64,000 nt of DNA, taken from the NCBI GenBank assembly GCA_948567375.1, contig OX419761.1, positions 38,876,501 to 38,940,500 on the forward strand, given 5' to 3'. The position numbers and the translations under genes are program-made. Below are positions 12,058 to 21,922 of this stretch, one piece after another. Under the pieces are notes generated by a model that was not told the DNA's origin, searched no databases, and saw only the letters and a program-made list of their open reading frames with translations. The DNA is from Lunularia cruciata (lineage: Eukaryota > Streptophyta > Marchantiopsida > Lunulariales > Lunulariaceae). The number at the start of each line of letters is the position of its first letter. Positions within the stretch are counted from its first letter, which is position 1.

Positions 12058-12261
12058 ATGGATATGAATGTCCCAAATCCTCTCCCTTTTAACACTCAAG
12101 TAGAAATCCGTTATGTAGTGAGACCGAAAGTGATGTTTAGAGATTTTATGGTTAGGAATTTTGGTGAGGAGTATTATCAACGTGTGATAGCTTCTGAGGT
12201 CCCAATGGTAGTTCCAATAGTTCATGCACCTTCCAGAGTGATTATATTGACTCTATATTGA
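12058..12261 (+). CDS. Leader small ORF 2, family A
   Basis: A 67-codon intact frame starts at 12058, four bases after the end of leader ORF 1. It contains VPNPLPFN, VRPKVMFRDFMV, NFGEEYYQRVI and VPMVVPIVH, and resembles the family B leader ORF throughout. Together with ORF 1 it looks like a tandem duplication of one domain. A degraded counterpart is visible at about 1300-1450 on the minus strand. No known domain was recognised. Confidence 0.5.
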   Translation: MDMNVPNPLPFNTQVEIRYVVRPKVMFRDFMVRNFGEEYYQRVIASEVPMVVPIVHAPSRVIILTLY

Positions 12262-12294
12262 AGTAGACATTAGCAATTGAGTGTTGCAAGAACC

Positions 12295-13288
12295 ATGGAT
12301 CCGCAATTGCAAGAGTTGGTGCAAGGAATGCAAGGGATGTTGAATGAATTTTGAGAGATTAAGATGACCATGGAGACATTACAAAGTCAAGTGCAGATCC
12401 TCAGGAACGATCAAGCCATGCAAGAAGAAGAGCCGTCTCAAAACCCAGTACCTATGACTGAAGTACTTGGAGAGGCACCCGTGCCTATGAACCCTATCAA
12501 TGATGAAGCCATATTACTACTCCGGATGAAGAAGACCTGCAACATTGAACCTTACAAGGGGCAACGTACGATGGGAGTAGTGGAAAATTGGATCTCGAGA
12601 ATGAGTCAATACTTCCGATTGTTCTCAACAGAGATCACAAAGCATGCTGCAGGCGTGCTTGACCAATAAAGCCCTCACATGGTATGATGCTTGGGAACAA
12701 TCCATGTTGGCAGAGCGAAGGGAAGTCACATGGACAACAATGCAAGAAGGACTATTGAAGAATTTCCAATTGATGGATTCTGTGCAAATGGCTCAAACCA
12801 GACTATGGGGATTGAGACAAAAGAATAGCATACAAGAGTATGTGGAGGCATTTCTAGATCTACAAGTCGCAATTACCGACATGAGTCCAGCAGAGGCTCT
12901 CTATAATTTCAAACGAGGGTTGAAAGAGCGGATTTGCCAAGAAGTCATGGTGCAAAATCCTCACATGGTATTTGAAGCCATTGCTTGTGTGCATAGAATA
13001 GCAAGAGCATTAGGTGGAGGTGAAGGAGTAGTTCCACCTCAATATTATCGGGTAGAAATGCCACACATGGGTGGACAAGTACCGATGGAATTGGGCAACC
13101 TTTGATTTTGGGATCGAGGAGCACGACTGCGTCAAGGGGAGTGGGGACGGGTAGAAGAATGAAGAGATGGAGTCCCACAAGGAGAAGGGACTCAAGGAGA
13201 ACAATGCCGTTATTACCATTGTGGCCGTATTGGGCACATATCTACCAATTGTCGCACTTGTTTCCCTAGAGGCCCTCGGCCTTCATAC
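12295..13288 (+). pseudogene. Family A gag (frameshifted, cut by family C insertion)
   Basis: It starts MDPQLQELVQGMQGM at 12295. A stop at about 12350 and a frame change near 12650 break the frame; the main gag domain reads through 12644-13105 (ALTWYDAWEQSM, QEYVEAFLDLQ). A zinc-knuckle region with HCGRIGHISTNC lies at about 13210-13255. The sequence is interrupted at 13288, and the downstream part continues after 22825. The antisense A copy at 35100-36211 carries the same region without interruption, showing the empty site. Confidence 0.8.
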
Positions 13289-13644
13289 TGTGAGCTGGCC
13301 TGTCTCACACTCAGGATGAACCTCTAATGGCTATTATGGTAGCGCACCATGGACTAAGAAGGCAAGGAATCCGAACTCCATCATACTCCTCCAAGGCTCA
13401 CACTCCAAGACTCAAGACATTGCTCACTAGAGAACTCAATGAGAGAGAGATAGTTGCAAAATGAAAGGATGATGAATACCTCCTCACCCCTTGTTTATAT
13501 ACTTGTGAAATAGTTATGTACCAAAGTTACTGATTACCATAGTAACTCAAGTTACTAGACTAAAAGTCAAGTAAAGTCAAAAAGTAGAAAGGAATATCCA
13601 TTCACATGAGCATATTCCCCTAAGCATGTGGTCTTATCTTGACC
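13289..13644 (-). repeat. Family C LTR, left partial copy (3' LTR of the antisense C element)
   Basis: It matches 22135-22490 in the same direction and stops after CTTGACC, where the plus-oriented C LTR begins with its exact TG terminus at 13645. An intact terminus abutting the break indicates real integration, not random rearrangement. Confidence 0.8.
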
Positions 13645-14336
13645 TGTAACACCCATTTGTGCATGTGTGTGGTATTGTGATATTTAGCTTGGTATTACAA
13701 GTACTTAAGAAATATTATTTATAAAGAGATAAAGGATGGTTCTATATTAGTCATGGTTAGCTAAAGTTAGTCATAGCTAAGATAGAGGGGACCGTACTTT
13801 AGAGGAAGTAGAAAAGATGAGCACCACTATTTTGGACTTTAGTGTGTTGACTTGGTATTATTCCTATGTGTTTGGCTTTGAGGAAAGAGTTGAGAACTCT
13901 TGGGCCCGCAAGCCTTTTTGTTTTGGATTCTTCTTTAGTCCAAGGATAGCCCATGTGAAGGAATCCTTGACTTAGTGGTTGGGTCAAGATAAGACCACAT
14001 GCTTAGGGGAATATGCCCATGTGAATGGATATTCCTTTCTACTTTTTGACTTTACTTGACTTTTAGTCTAGTAACTTGAGTTATTACGGTAATTAGTAAC
14101 TTTGGTACGTAACTATTTCACAAGTATATAAACAAGGGGTGGGGAGGTACTCATCATCCTTTCATTTGCAACTATCTCTCTCTCATTGAGTTCTCTAGTG
14201 AGCAATGTCTTGAGTCTTGGAGTGTTAGCCTTGGAGAAGTATGATGGAGTTCAGGTTCCTTGCCTTCTTAGTCCATGGTGCGCTACCATAATAGCCATCA
14301 GAGGTTCATCCTCAGTGAGAGACAGGCCGGCTCACA
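13645..14336 (+). repeat. Family C 5' LTR of the sense copy
   Basis: 692 bp, from TGTAACACCC to GGCTCACA. It is the reverse complement of 22135-22825 with few differences and also matches the solo LTR at 40411-41099. A TATATAAA box lies at 14125-14132. Confidence 0.9.
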
Positions 14337-14337
14337 T

Positions 14338-14357
14338 TTTTGGTTCTGTTGCCGGGA
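14338..14357 (+). other. Family C primer binding site
   Basis: TTTTGGTTCTGTTGCCGGGA follows the LTR end at 14336. The part GTTGCCGGG resembles the Asp-tRNA-type primer sites of some plant gypsy elements. The other copy reads TTGATTCGGTTGCCGAG near 22115-22132. The exact tRNA is not settled. Confidence 0.55.
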
Positions 14358-14377
14358 CCTCTCTAGAAGGCAAGATA

Positions 14378-14548
14378 ATGTTCCGTGTTCAATTCTACAT
14401 TAGGCAGAAGGAGGCTATGAGAGCTCACTTGGAGAGAACATTAGGAGAGGAGAGTGCTGAACTTATGTTAGAGAACCAAGATCCATTTGTATACCCTGTA
14501 GTTCATTATGATGTCTTTGAGGTGATTTTATACATCTTGTACACATGA
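14378..14548 (+). CDS. Leader small ORF, family C (sense copy)
   Basis: A 56-codon frame starts MFRVQFYIRQKEAMR, has LGEESAELM and FVYPVVHYDVFEV in the middle, and ends LYILYT. It starts about 20 bases after the primer site. The copy at 21923-22093 encodes the identical protein, and the only two base differences are synonymous. The spacing of VQFYI, MR, LGEE, PVV-YD and YIL matches leader ORF 1 of family A. The sequence is rich in Glu, Arg and Tyr. Function is unknown. Confidence 0.6.
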   Translation: MFRVQFYIRQKEAMRAHLERTLGEESAELMLENQDPFVYPVVHYDVFEVILYILYT

Positions 14549-14967
14549 GAGGAATTGGAGAGATTGTGTGAGGTGGATTGCAGATTTCGGGGATTAAGGT
14601 GATTTTGGGCAAAATCTCAAGTTTGAGATCTGGACTTGAGATTTCTACACATGATAGCTTGGGTTATCTTGTAGTTAGCACACTTGAAATTATTGTGAGA
14701 GCTTCTATGCGCATTGGGCTAGAATTTTTGAAAGTTGATAGGGTAAAGCGCTCCCACAACTACATGCTCTCTGGAAAATTGTACAGAGTCTTCCATTTCT
14801 TCAATTTTCAGTAAATTGTCCTGAAAATTTCCAAGAAAATTCAGTGCATTGTATCCTACCTGCTGCCACAAAAATTAGAGAGAGATCGGTGTTGCGCAAG
14901 GAGTAATGAGTTTTTGAAGTGAAGGGGATGGTTTTCAAACCAAATCTGAAATATGGGTGCTAAATAG
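14549..14967 (+). other. Family C leader region with a deletion of about 1 kb
   Basis: An open frame of 78 codons (14578-14814) is also present in the other copy (21657-21893), but seven of seven base differences change residues, so it is probably not selected. Near 14975 the sequence jumps from the equivalent of about 21500 to about 20515 of the other copy. This removes the extra zinc-finger ORF and the start of gag. Confidence 0.6.
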
Positions 14968-17900
14968 AAAGGTGTCTTCAAGAGAGCTTGCATAGGAAAA
15001 AATGAGAGGAGGAAGAATGAGTGGGCTTCACTATTACTAGATTTCTTTGAGGATGCAGCACTTACATGGTATGAGTCAAAATACCAAAAGAGAGAGAGGA
15101 GAGATAGGGAAGAGGAGTCTTGGGAGACTTTGACTTCAGCACTCATTGAGAACTTTCTTCCTGATGCGAGTTATGAGAGATTGATGAGTGAGGTTACATT
15201 ACTCAAGCAAAGAGATGGAGAGAAAGTGAGAGTCTATGTGGAAAGAGTGGAAAAGTTGGAGTCCAGATTTCACATAGTGTTGAGGAAGGGTGGGGATGAT
15301 GTGGAGACTACAATGATTGGCATAGGGGCCATGATTACCAAGAATTTTGTGGGAGGGTTGAGACCACAAATTAGAAGCAAGGTGAGATATGAGAAACCTT
15401 CTTCCAAGGTTGAAGCTATCAAGATCACAATTTGTCTGGAGGAGAGTTTAGAAGGGGATGAGAGTGATTTGGTGGTGAAGGAGGTTGTGCATCCTCCTCA
15501 AGGCTACAAGTATGGTGGAACTTCTGATACTTTGGTGACAAGGGTTGCACCACAAGTAGTAGTTGCTCCAGTTCTTGCACCTCCACCAAAAGATCCACTC
15601 CAAACCATCACAGAACAACTTGCGGATCTCAAGATCAATGTGGTGCAACTATGGGAGAAGAGAGAGGTGGATCAGAATGTAGAGAGAGGGCCTAGGAGTT
15701 ATAAAAACTATCCATATAGAGGAAGCCAACCAGCCAACAATTTCAATGATAGAAATTGTTTTGGTTGTGGAGGAAGAGGCCATATCCAAAGAAATTGCCC
15801 AAATTCCACTTACCATGGAGGAAGGGGTTATGAGGAAGCCAATAGAGGGAAAGAGGGAGGTAGTGAAACCCAAGTGGCTCCTAATCCAAACAAAGGTAAG
15901 GGGATAGCATCCATAGATGTGGTGGAGAGCAAGTATGAGAAGGGAGAGTGCTCAAACTCCAAGAGTCTTAATTTGGAGCTTTTGGCACAAGAGAAGAAGA
16001 GAGCTCGTTTTGCAGAGGATGTTCACTCTTCTCAAGGATTTACTTCAAGCAAGGATACTCCTATGTCTACTAGGAGCACTCGCACCTCAACACCATCAAC
16101 AACAAAGACTCCAAGGAAGAAGTTGGGGATGGAGGACTTCTTGATCTCAAAGCAACAATGGAACTACAATGTGTTGGAGGATGTTGGTAGTCATAAGGCT
16201 AACATCACAGTGGGCCAATTAATTGCTTTGAACCCTACCTTGAGAAAGGAACTGAGAGGTGGTTGGAGTTCTACAAGGAGCAAGAGGAAGAAGAAGGCAA
16301 AAGTTCCAATATCAATGGGGGTGGTGGATGCCAAGCCAGCACCATGGGAGGCTTATGAATATGCCTCCAAGATTGATGTGAGAGTGAATGGTCACAACAT
16401 CAAGGATGCATTGGTTGATGGAGGATCAGCAGTGAATGCCATGTCAGAAAGGTTGATGAAGAAGTTGGGTATGATACTCTCAAGACCTTCAACATTTGTG
16501 GTAAGCATGGAAAACAAGCAACAAGTTCGACCAGTAGGGGTGATGGATAAGGTGGTAGTTTCAATTATGGGAGTTCAAAATCTCATGACTTTCCAAGTCT
16601 TGAAGGATTCAAGCTATGACTTACTTCTTGGGAGGCCATGGTTGAGAGCAGCACGCACAACTGATCGATGGCACAAAGGGTACTTGAGGATTGGGCCATC
16701 AAACCATAGAGTCACAGTTCCTGTGACTAACACCACCAACACTTCACATTCAGATACACCATCTTCTGATTATTGGGAATCAGATTCTGAAGAAGGAGCT
16801 TCAGGTGTGGACACAAGCATGGAGGAGGAGACTTCCACAGAGGAGGATGAATCTAAATCTAATTCAAATGTGTATCCTTTGTGTGCTATGGATTTTGCAC
16901 CTAAGCCAGAGGTTTTGAAGGACCCAGATAAATCACCATTGACACTTGAGGAGGTAGAGAGAAGGTTAGCTACCTTCAAGTATGGTCCAAATGTTACCAA
17001 GGAAGAGAAGGTGAGATTTGAGGAGATTTTCCGCAAGTTCATCCATGTGTTTGCTTTCAGTTACAAGGATTTGAAGGAAGTCACCTTGGAGGAGCACAAG
17101 ATAGAGGTGGAGTCACATGCAAGACCAATCCGCCAAAAGCAACGTCGCATTAGCCCACCAATATCTTTGGTTGTGAAGGAGGAGATTGATAAGCTCAAGG
17201 AGGCTGGATTTATCTTTGAGGTAGAGAATTCAGAATGGGTGTCTCCAATTGTCATTGTGAAGAAAAAGAATGGCAAGCTTCGGGTATGCGTGGATTACAA
17301 GAAGCTCAATGTTGTTACCAAGAAGGACTACTACCCATTGCCATTCATTGATGAGATCTTGGAGGAGGTTGCAGGTCATGAGAGGTACAGTTTTGGAGAT
17401 GGTTATAATGGATATAACCAAATCAAGATTGCACCTGAGCATCAACAACTCACCACATTCACCACACCTTGGGGAACTTACGCTTTCAAGGTCATGCCTT
17501 TTGGACTTTGCAATGCTCCAGCCACATTCCAACGGTTCATGAACAAGGTATTTGAACCTTTCATTGGGAAATTTGTGAGAGACTTCATTGATGACTTTTG
17601 TGTCTATGGGAGCAAGGAGGACCACTTTGAGCACCTAATCAAAGTCTTGCAATGCTTGGATGAGGCAAATGCATCACTCAACCTAGAGAAGTGCATTTTT
17701 GGATGTGAAGAAGGTCTACTTTTAGGGCACATCATCTCCAAGGATGGAATAGCAGTTGATCTTGAGAAGGTGAGGAAAATCTCAGACCTTCCATTCCCTT
17801 CAAGCTTGACAAAGTTACGCCAATTCTTGGGGATGGTTGGATACTATAGGAGGTTCATCTTCTCATTTTCCAACAAGGCTTATGTATTGACCATCTACAT

Positions 17901-18477
17901 GAAGAAGGGTGTAGATTACATGGTGATTTTGGAGGACAAGGAGGCTCTCAAAGCTTTTGAGGAGCTCAAGCAATCCCTTGTTGTAACTCCAATTCTTGCT
18001 AAACCCGATTGGAGTAAGCCTTTCATCCTCTACATTGATGCTTTTAATGTAGCTATAGGATGCACTCTTAGTCAATTAGATGAAGATGGGCATGATCATC
18101 CAATAGATTATACTAGTAGGCAGATGGTTTCAACAGAGAAGAACTACTCTGTCACAAAGAGAGAAGGGTTGGCAATAATCTTTGGTCTCAAGAAGTTTAG
18201 ACACTACTTGATTGGAGGGAAAGCCACCATTGTCACGGATCACAAGGCTTTGAAGTACATCTTCAACAAGCCTAATGTTGAAGGGAGACTAGCAAGATGG
18301 ATGATACTCTTGTCTGAGTATGACTACACCATTGAGGATAGGCCAAGAAAGAAACATGCAAATGCTGATTTGTTATCTAAAGCCTATGATCATGATGGAG
18401 ATGAGCCAGTGGATGATTCCTTCCCGGATGAGGAGCTCATGACAATCTCAGTCACTCAAGAGGTTCCAATGGAGTAA
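14968..18477 (+). CDS. Family C gag-protease-RT-RNase H polyprotein, 5'-truncated but open for 1170 codons
   Basis: The frame is open from just after a TAG at 14965 to TAA at 18475; it lacks an upstream ATG because the gag N-terminus is deleted. Domains in order: gag core (FKRACIG, ALTWYESKYQ), CCHC knuckle (CFGCGGRGHIQRNC, about 15760-15800), protease-like motif LVDGGSAVNAM (about 16410), RT (DYKKLN, MPFGLCNAPATFQ and the catalytic FIDDFCVYG near 17590), RNase H (about 17980-18260, with EKNYSVTKREGLAI). The RT signature FIDDF and the gag type set it apart from families A and B and suggest a non-chromovirus gypsy lineage. The TAA at the end is a single point change, since the old C copy is open at this place. 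Length and lack of frameshifts suggest recent activity. Confidence 0.8.
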   Translation, partial: KGVFKRACIGKNERRKNEWASLLLDFFEDAALTWYESKYQKRERRDREEESWETLTSALIENFLPDASYERLMSEVTLLKQRDGEKVRVYVERVEKLESRFHIVLRKGGDDVETTMIGIGAMITKNFVGGLRPQIRSKVRYEKPSSKVEAIKITICLEESLEGDESDLVVKEVVHPPQGYKYGGTSDTLVTRVAPQVVVAPVLAPPPKDPLQTITEQLADLKINVVQLWEKREVDQNVERGPRSYKNYPYRGSQPANNFNDRNCFGCGGRGHIQRNCPNSTYHGGRGYEEANRGKEGGSETQVAPNPNKGKGIASIDVVESKYEKGECSNSKSLNLELLAQEKKRARFAEDVHSSQGFTSSKDTPMSTRSTRTSTPSTTKTPRKKLGMEDFLISKQQWNYNVLEDVGSHKANITVGQLIALNPTLRKELRGGWSSTRSKRKKKAKVPISMGVVDAKPAPWEAYEYASKIDVRVNGHNIKDALVDGGSAVNAMSERLMKKLGMILSRPSTFVVSMENKQQVRPVGVMDKVVVSIMGVQNLMTFQVLKDSSYDLLLGRPWLRAARTTDRWHKGYLRIGPSNHRVTVPVTNTTNTSHSDTPSSDYWESDSEEGASGVDTSMEEETSTEEDESKSNSNVYPLCAMDFAPKPEVLKDPDKSPLTLEEVERRLATFKYGPNVTKEEKVRFEEIFRKFIHVFAFSYKDLKEVTLEEHKIEVESHARPIRQKQRRISPPISLVVKEEIDKLKEAGFIFEVENSEWVSPIVIVKKKNGKLRVCVDYKKLNVVTKKDYYPLPFIDEILEEVAGHERYSFGDGYNGYNQIKIAPEHQQLTTFTTPWGTYAFKVMPFGLCNAPATFQRFMNKVFEPFIGKFVRDFIDDFCVYGSKEDHFEHLIKVLQCLDEANASLNLEKCIFGCEEGLLLGHIISKDGIAVDLEKVRKISDLPFPSSLTKLRQFLGMVGYYRRFIFSFSNKAYVLTIYMKKGVDYMVILEDKEALKAFEELKQSLVVTPILAKPDWSKPFILYIDAFNVAIGCTLSQLDEDGHDHPIDYTSRQMVSTEKNYSVTKREGLAIIFGLKKFRHYLIGGKATIVTDHKALKYIFNKPNVEGRLARWMILLSEYDYTIEDRPRKKHANADLLSKAYDHDGDEPVDDSFPDEELMTISVTQEVPME

Positions 18478-18848
18478 AAGGAGATTGTGGACTTTGTGAC
18501 AAGAGGTAACTATCCAGAAGGGATGCATGCTAGGGAGAGGAAGGCCCTTGCAGCAAGATCTAGACCTTACACAATGGTGGAGGATATTCTTTTTCACCAA
18601 GGAGCAGATGGTCTACTTCAAAGAGCAGTGGGTAAGGAAGAGTCTATCCTACTCATAAAGGAGTTTCATGAAGGTTTAGTATGTGGAGGACACTTTGCAA
18701 GAAAGGTGACTGCTTTCAAGATTCTAGATGCAGGTTACCATTGGAGAGGGATTTTCAAGGATTGTCTTGATTATTGCAAAACTTGTCATGTTTGTCAAGC
18801 TTTTGCTAGTCAACATCCACTCCACAACTTAGATCAATTCCATTGCTA
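18478..18848 (+). pseudogene. Family C integrase, N-terminal part only
   Basis: Continuing the same frame after the stop, it reads the zinc-binding H-H-C-C domain of integrase (HFARKVTAFKILDAGYH, then CKTCHVCQAF at about 18780-18800). It then stops matching at about 18848, where the sequence turns into the complementary strand. The catalytic core, the C-terminal part and the 3' LTR of this copy are missing. Confidence 0.75.
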
Positions 18849-18907
18849 CATCTTATGGACCTACAAAATCAATTCCCCACTTCTCAAAAGGTCCTAGCAA
18901 TGGAATT
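18835..18907. repeat. Turn-round hairpin joining the two inverted C copies
   Basis: CAATTCCATTGCTA at 18835-18848 is repeated in inverse at 18894-18907, with about 45 bases between. The intervening bases, read on the minus strand, continue integrase past the point where the plus copy stops (about 60 bases further). Thus the two inverted copies meet inside the same short stretch of integrase. Confidence 0.75.
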
Positions 18908-20570
18908 GAACTCCCATAACTGAAACTACCACCTTATCCATCACCCCTACTGGTCGAACTTGTTGCTTGTTTGCCATGCTCACCACAAATGTTGAAGGTC
19001 GTGAGGGTATCATATCCAACTTCTTCATCAACCTTTCTGACATGGCATTCACTGCTGATCCTCCATCAACCAATGCATCCTTGATGTTGTGACCATTCAC
19101 TCTCACATCAATCTTGGAGGCATATTCACAAGCCTCCCATGGTGCTGGCTTGGCATCCACCACCCCCATTGATATTGGAACTTTTGCCTTCTTCTTCCTC
19201 TTGCTCCTTGTAGAACTCAAACCACCTCTAAGCTCCTTTCTCAAGGTAGGGTTCAAAGCAATTAATTGGCCCACTGTGATGTTAGCCTTATGACTACCAA
19301 CATCCTCCAACACATTGTAGTTCCATTGTTGCTTTGAGATCAAGAAGTCCTCCATCCCCAACTTCTTCCTTGGAATCTTTGTTGTTGATGGTGTTGAGGT
19401 GCGAGTGCTCCTAGTAGACATAGGAGTATCCTTGCTTGAAGTAAATCCTTGAGAAGAGTGAATATCCTCTGCAAAACGAGCTCTCTTCTTCTCTTGTACC
19501 AAAAGCTCTAAATTAAGACTTTTGGAGTTTGAGCACTCTCCCTTCTCATACTTGCTCTCCACCACATCTATGGATGCTATCCCCTTACCTTTGTTTGGAT
19601 TAGGAGCCACTTGGGTTTCACTACCTCCCTCTTTCCCTCTATTGGCTTCCTCATAACCCCTTCCTCCATGGTAAGTGGAATTTGGGCAATTTCTTTGGAT
19701 ATGACCTCTTCCTCCACAACCAAAACAATATCTATCATTGAAATTGTTGGCTGGTTGGCTTCCTCTATATGGATAGTTTTTATAACTCCTAGGCCCTCTC
19801 TCTACATTCTGATCCACCTCTCTCTTCTCCCATAGTTGCACCACATTGATCTTGAGATCCGCAAGTTGTTCTATGATGGTTTGAAGTGGATCTTTTGGTG
19901 GAGATGCAAGAACTAGAGCAACCACTACTTGTGGTGCAACCCTTGCCACCAAAGTATCAGAAGTTCCACCATACTTGTAGCCTTGAGGAGGATGCACAAC
20001 CTCCTTCACCACCAAATCACTCTCATCTCCTTCCAAACTCTCCTCCATACGAATTGCGATCTTGATAGCTTCAACCTTGGAAGAAGGTTTCTCATATCTC
20101 ACCTTGCTTCTAATTTGTGGTCTCAACCCTCCCACAAAATTCTTGGTGAGCATGGCCCCTATGCCAATCATTGTAGTCTCCACATCATCCCCACCCTTCC
20201 TCAACACTATGCAAAATTTGGACTCCAACTTTTCCACTCTTTCCACATAGACTCTCACTTTCTCTCCTTCTCATTGCTTGAGAAATGTAACCTCACTCAT
20301 CAATCTCTCATAACTCTCATTAGAAAGAAAGTTCTCAATGAGTGCTGAAGTCAAAGTCTCACAAGACTCCTCTTCCCCATCTCTCCTCTCTCTCTTTTGG
20401 TATTCTGACTCATACCATGTAAGTGCTTTATCCTCAAAGAAATCTGGTAATAATGAGGCCCACTCATTCTTCCTCCTCTCATTGTTTCCTATGCAAGCTC
20501 TCTTGAAGTCTCTCACAAAGGCCTCCACATCTTCTCCATCCTTGCCAAAGAAAACCGGAAGTTTCCCCAT
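18849..20570 (-). pseudogene. Family C gag of the antisense copy, fused to an integrase scrap
   Basis: Minus-strand gag starts at 20570 (MGKLPVFFGKDGEDVEAF), includes the gag core and a CCHC knuckle, and continues to the start of protease (VDGGSAVNAM, then VVVSVMGVQ) at about 18910. One in-frame TGA at about 20268-20270 divides it. After protease the sequence jumps directly to integrase at the phrase FHC, so RT and RNase H have been deleted internally. Residues agree with the sense copy apart from scattered changes. This copy supplies the gag N-terminus that the sense copy lacks. Confidence 0.8.
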
Positions 20571-20801
20571 CTTAACCTCTCACTGTCTTTCTTTCTCTCA
20601 ATTTTTTTCTCTTTTCTTTTCTCTCACTCTATTACTAATAAAGTATATACACGACTAACACCATCTGAGAATAATCCACTCTAGGGAACACAAAAGATTC
20701 AGGTTGCTCCAAGATTTCTATAGCAACATCAAATCCTAGAGTGCATATTAATCTAACTCTCATGAATAGTTTATCCATAAGTTGAAAGATTATCTCCATC
20801 A

Positions 20802-21275
20802 CTAATCTTGAGAACTAGCTGATGAAGGTGGTAGTATTTTTGTAGCTGTACTAAGGCTCTCCCCAAGATCTTTCACCAATGTCTCCAAAAGTGCTTTTAC
20901 TCTACTACACTCATGTCCTTTTGGAAGTCCTTCCACTCCACAAACCTCACATAACTCCTTGGTCTTAGATCTTCTCCCTCCTAATCTTGGTGAAGAAGGT
21001 CCAACATGCAAACCCAAGTCAAGTAAGCCTCTCCTTTCCCTCAATCTCTTGCTCTCAAAGGTCAATGGACATGAACTTGCCTTATGTCCCTTCTCTCCAC
21101 ATAGAAAGCACTTAGACTCACTCTTTCCTCCAAGTGGTGTAGGTTTTTGAATCCTCTCAACACTCTCTTCAAATTCTATTGTAAACTCTCTTTTCCTCAA
21201 ATCCACCCCTACAATCACCTCAAACCCTTGGGGAACCTTGCATAATCTCAATTTCCACTCTTGATGACCCTCCAT
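20802..21275 (-). CDS. Family C extra 5' ORF with two zinc-binding motifs
   Basis: A 157-codon intact frame lies between the leader ORF and gag. The middle has CFLCGEKGHKASSCP, a CCHC zinc knuckle of the retroviral nucleocapsid type. About 50 residues later CEVCGVEGLPKGHEC offers a second set of Cys/His ligands, and the C-terminus is Leu/Ser-rich. Gag of the same element has its own CCHC knuckle, so this is a separate protein, probably nucleic-acid binding. Extra ORFs ahead of gag are known in some plant gypsy lineages (for example Ogre/Tat); whether this is related is unknown. A remnant at 7514-7820 shows it is ancestral in the family. Confidence 0.65.
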   Translation of the reverse strand: MEGHQEWKLRLCKVPQGFEVIVGVDLRKREFTIEFEESVERIQKPTPLGGKSESKCFLCGEKGHKASSCPLTFESKRLRERRGLLDLGLHVGPSSPRLGGRRSKTKELCEVCGVEGLPKGHECSRVKALLETLVKDLGESLSTATKILPPSSASSQD

Positions 21276-21922
21276 GTTCCCAAGATGAATCTAAACACTC
21301 AAATATGCTTTTTGTTGATCTCAAACTCCTCATGCATGAGATCTCCACTATACAAAATTGACCCTTCCTCACAATGTTACTCAAATCTCCCAACCACTAT
21401 GTCACAGTCCTCTGAAATTTTTTACACTTGATCACAGCTCTAGGGCCTCCCTCCCTGCTAAATTTCAGATCTTTTCATCAAGCCATTTGGCCTAGACACC
21501 TTTCTATTCAGCACCCATATTTCAGATTTGGTCTGAAAACCACCCCCTTCACTTAAAAAACTTATTACTCCCTGCGCAACACCAATCTCTCTCTAATTTT
21601 TGTGGCAGCAGGTAGAATACAATGCACTGAATTTTCTTGGAAATTTTCAAGACAATTCACTGAAAATTGAAGAAATGGCAGACTCTGTACAATTTTCGAG
21701 AGAGCATGCAGTTGCGGGAGCACTTTACCCTATCAACTTTCAAAAATTCTAGCCCAATGCGCATAGAAGCTCTCACAATAATTTCAAGTGTGCTAACTAA
21801 AAGATAACCCAAGCTATCATGTGTAGAAATCTCAAGTCCAGATCTCAAACTTGAGATTTTGCCCAAAATCACCTTAATCCCCAAAATCTGCAATCCACCT
21901 CACACAATCTCTCCAATTCCTC

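Noticed and set aside
14578-14814. 78-codon frame conserved between the two C copies as a second leader protein
   Set aside because: No ATG at its start, and all seven base differences change residues, unlike the neighbouring 56-codon frame; conservation is simply due to recent common origin.
19929-20348. 139-codon plus-strand frame
   Set aside because: It lies opposite family C gag and is a shadow of it.
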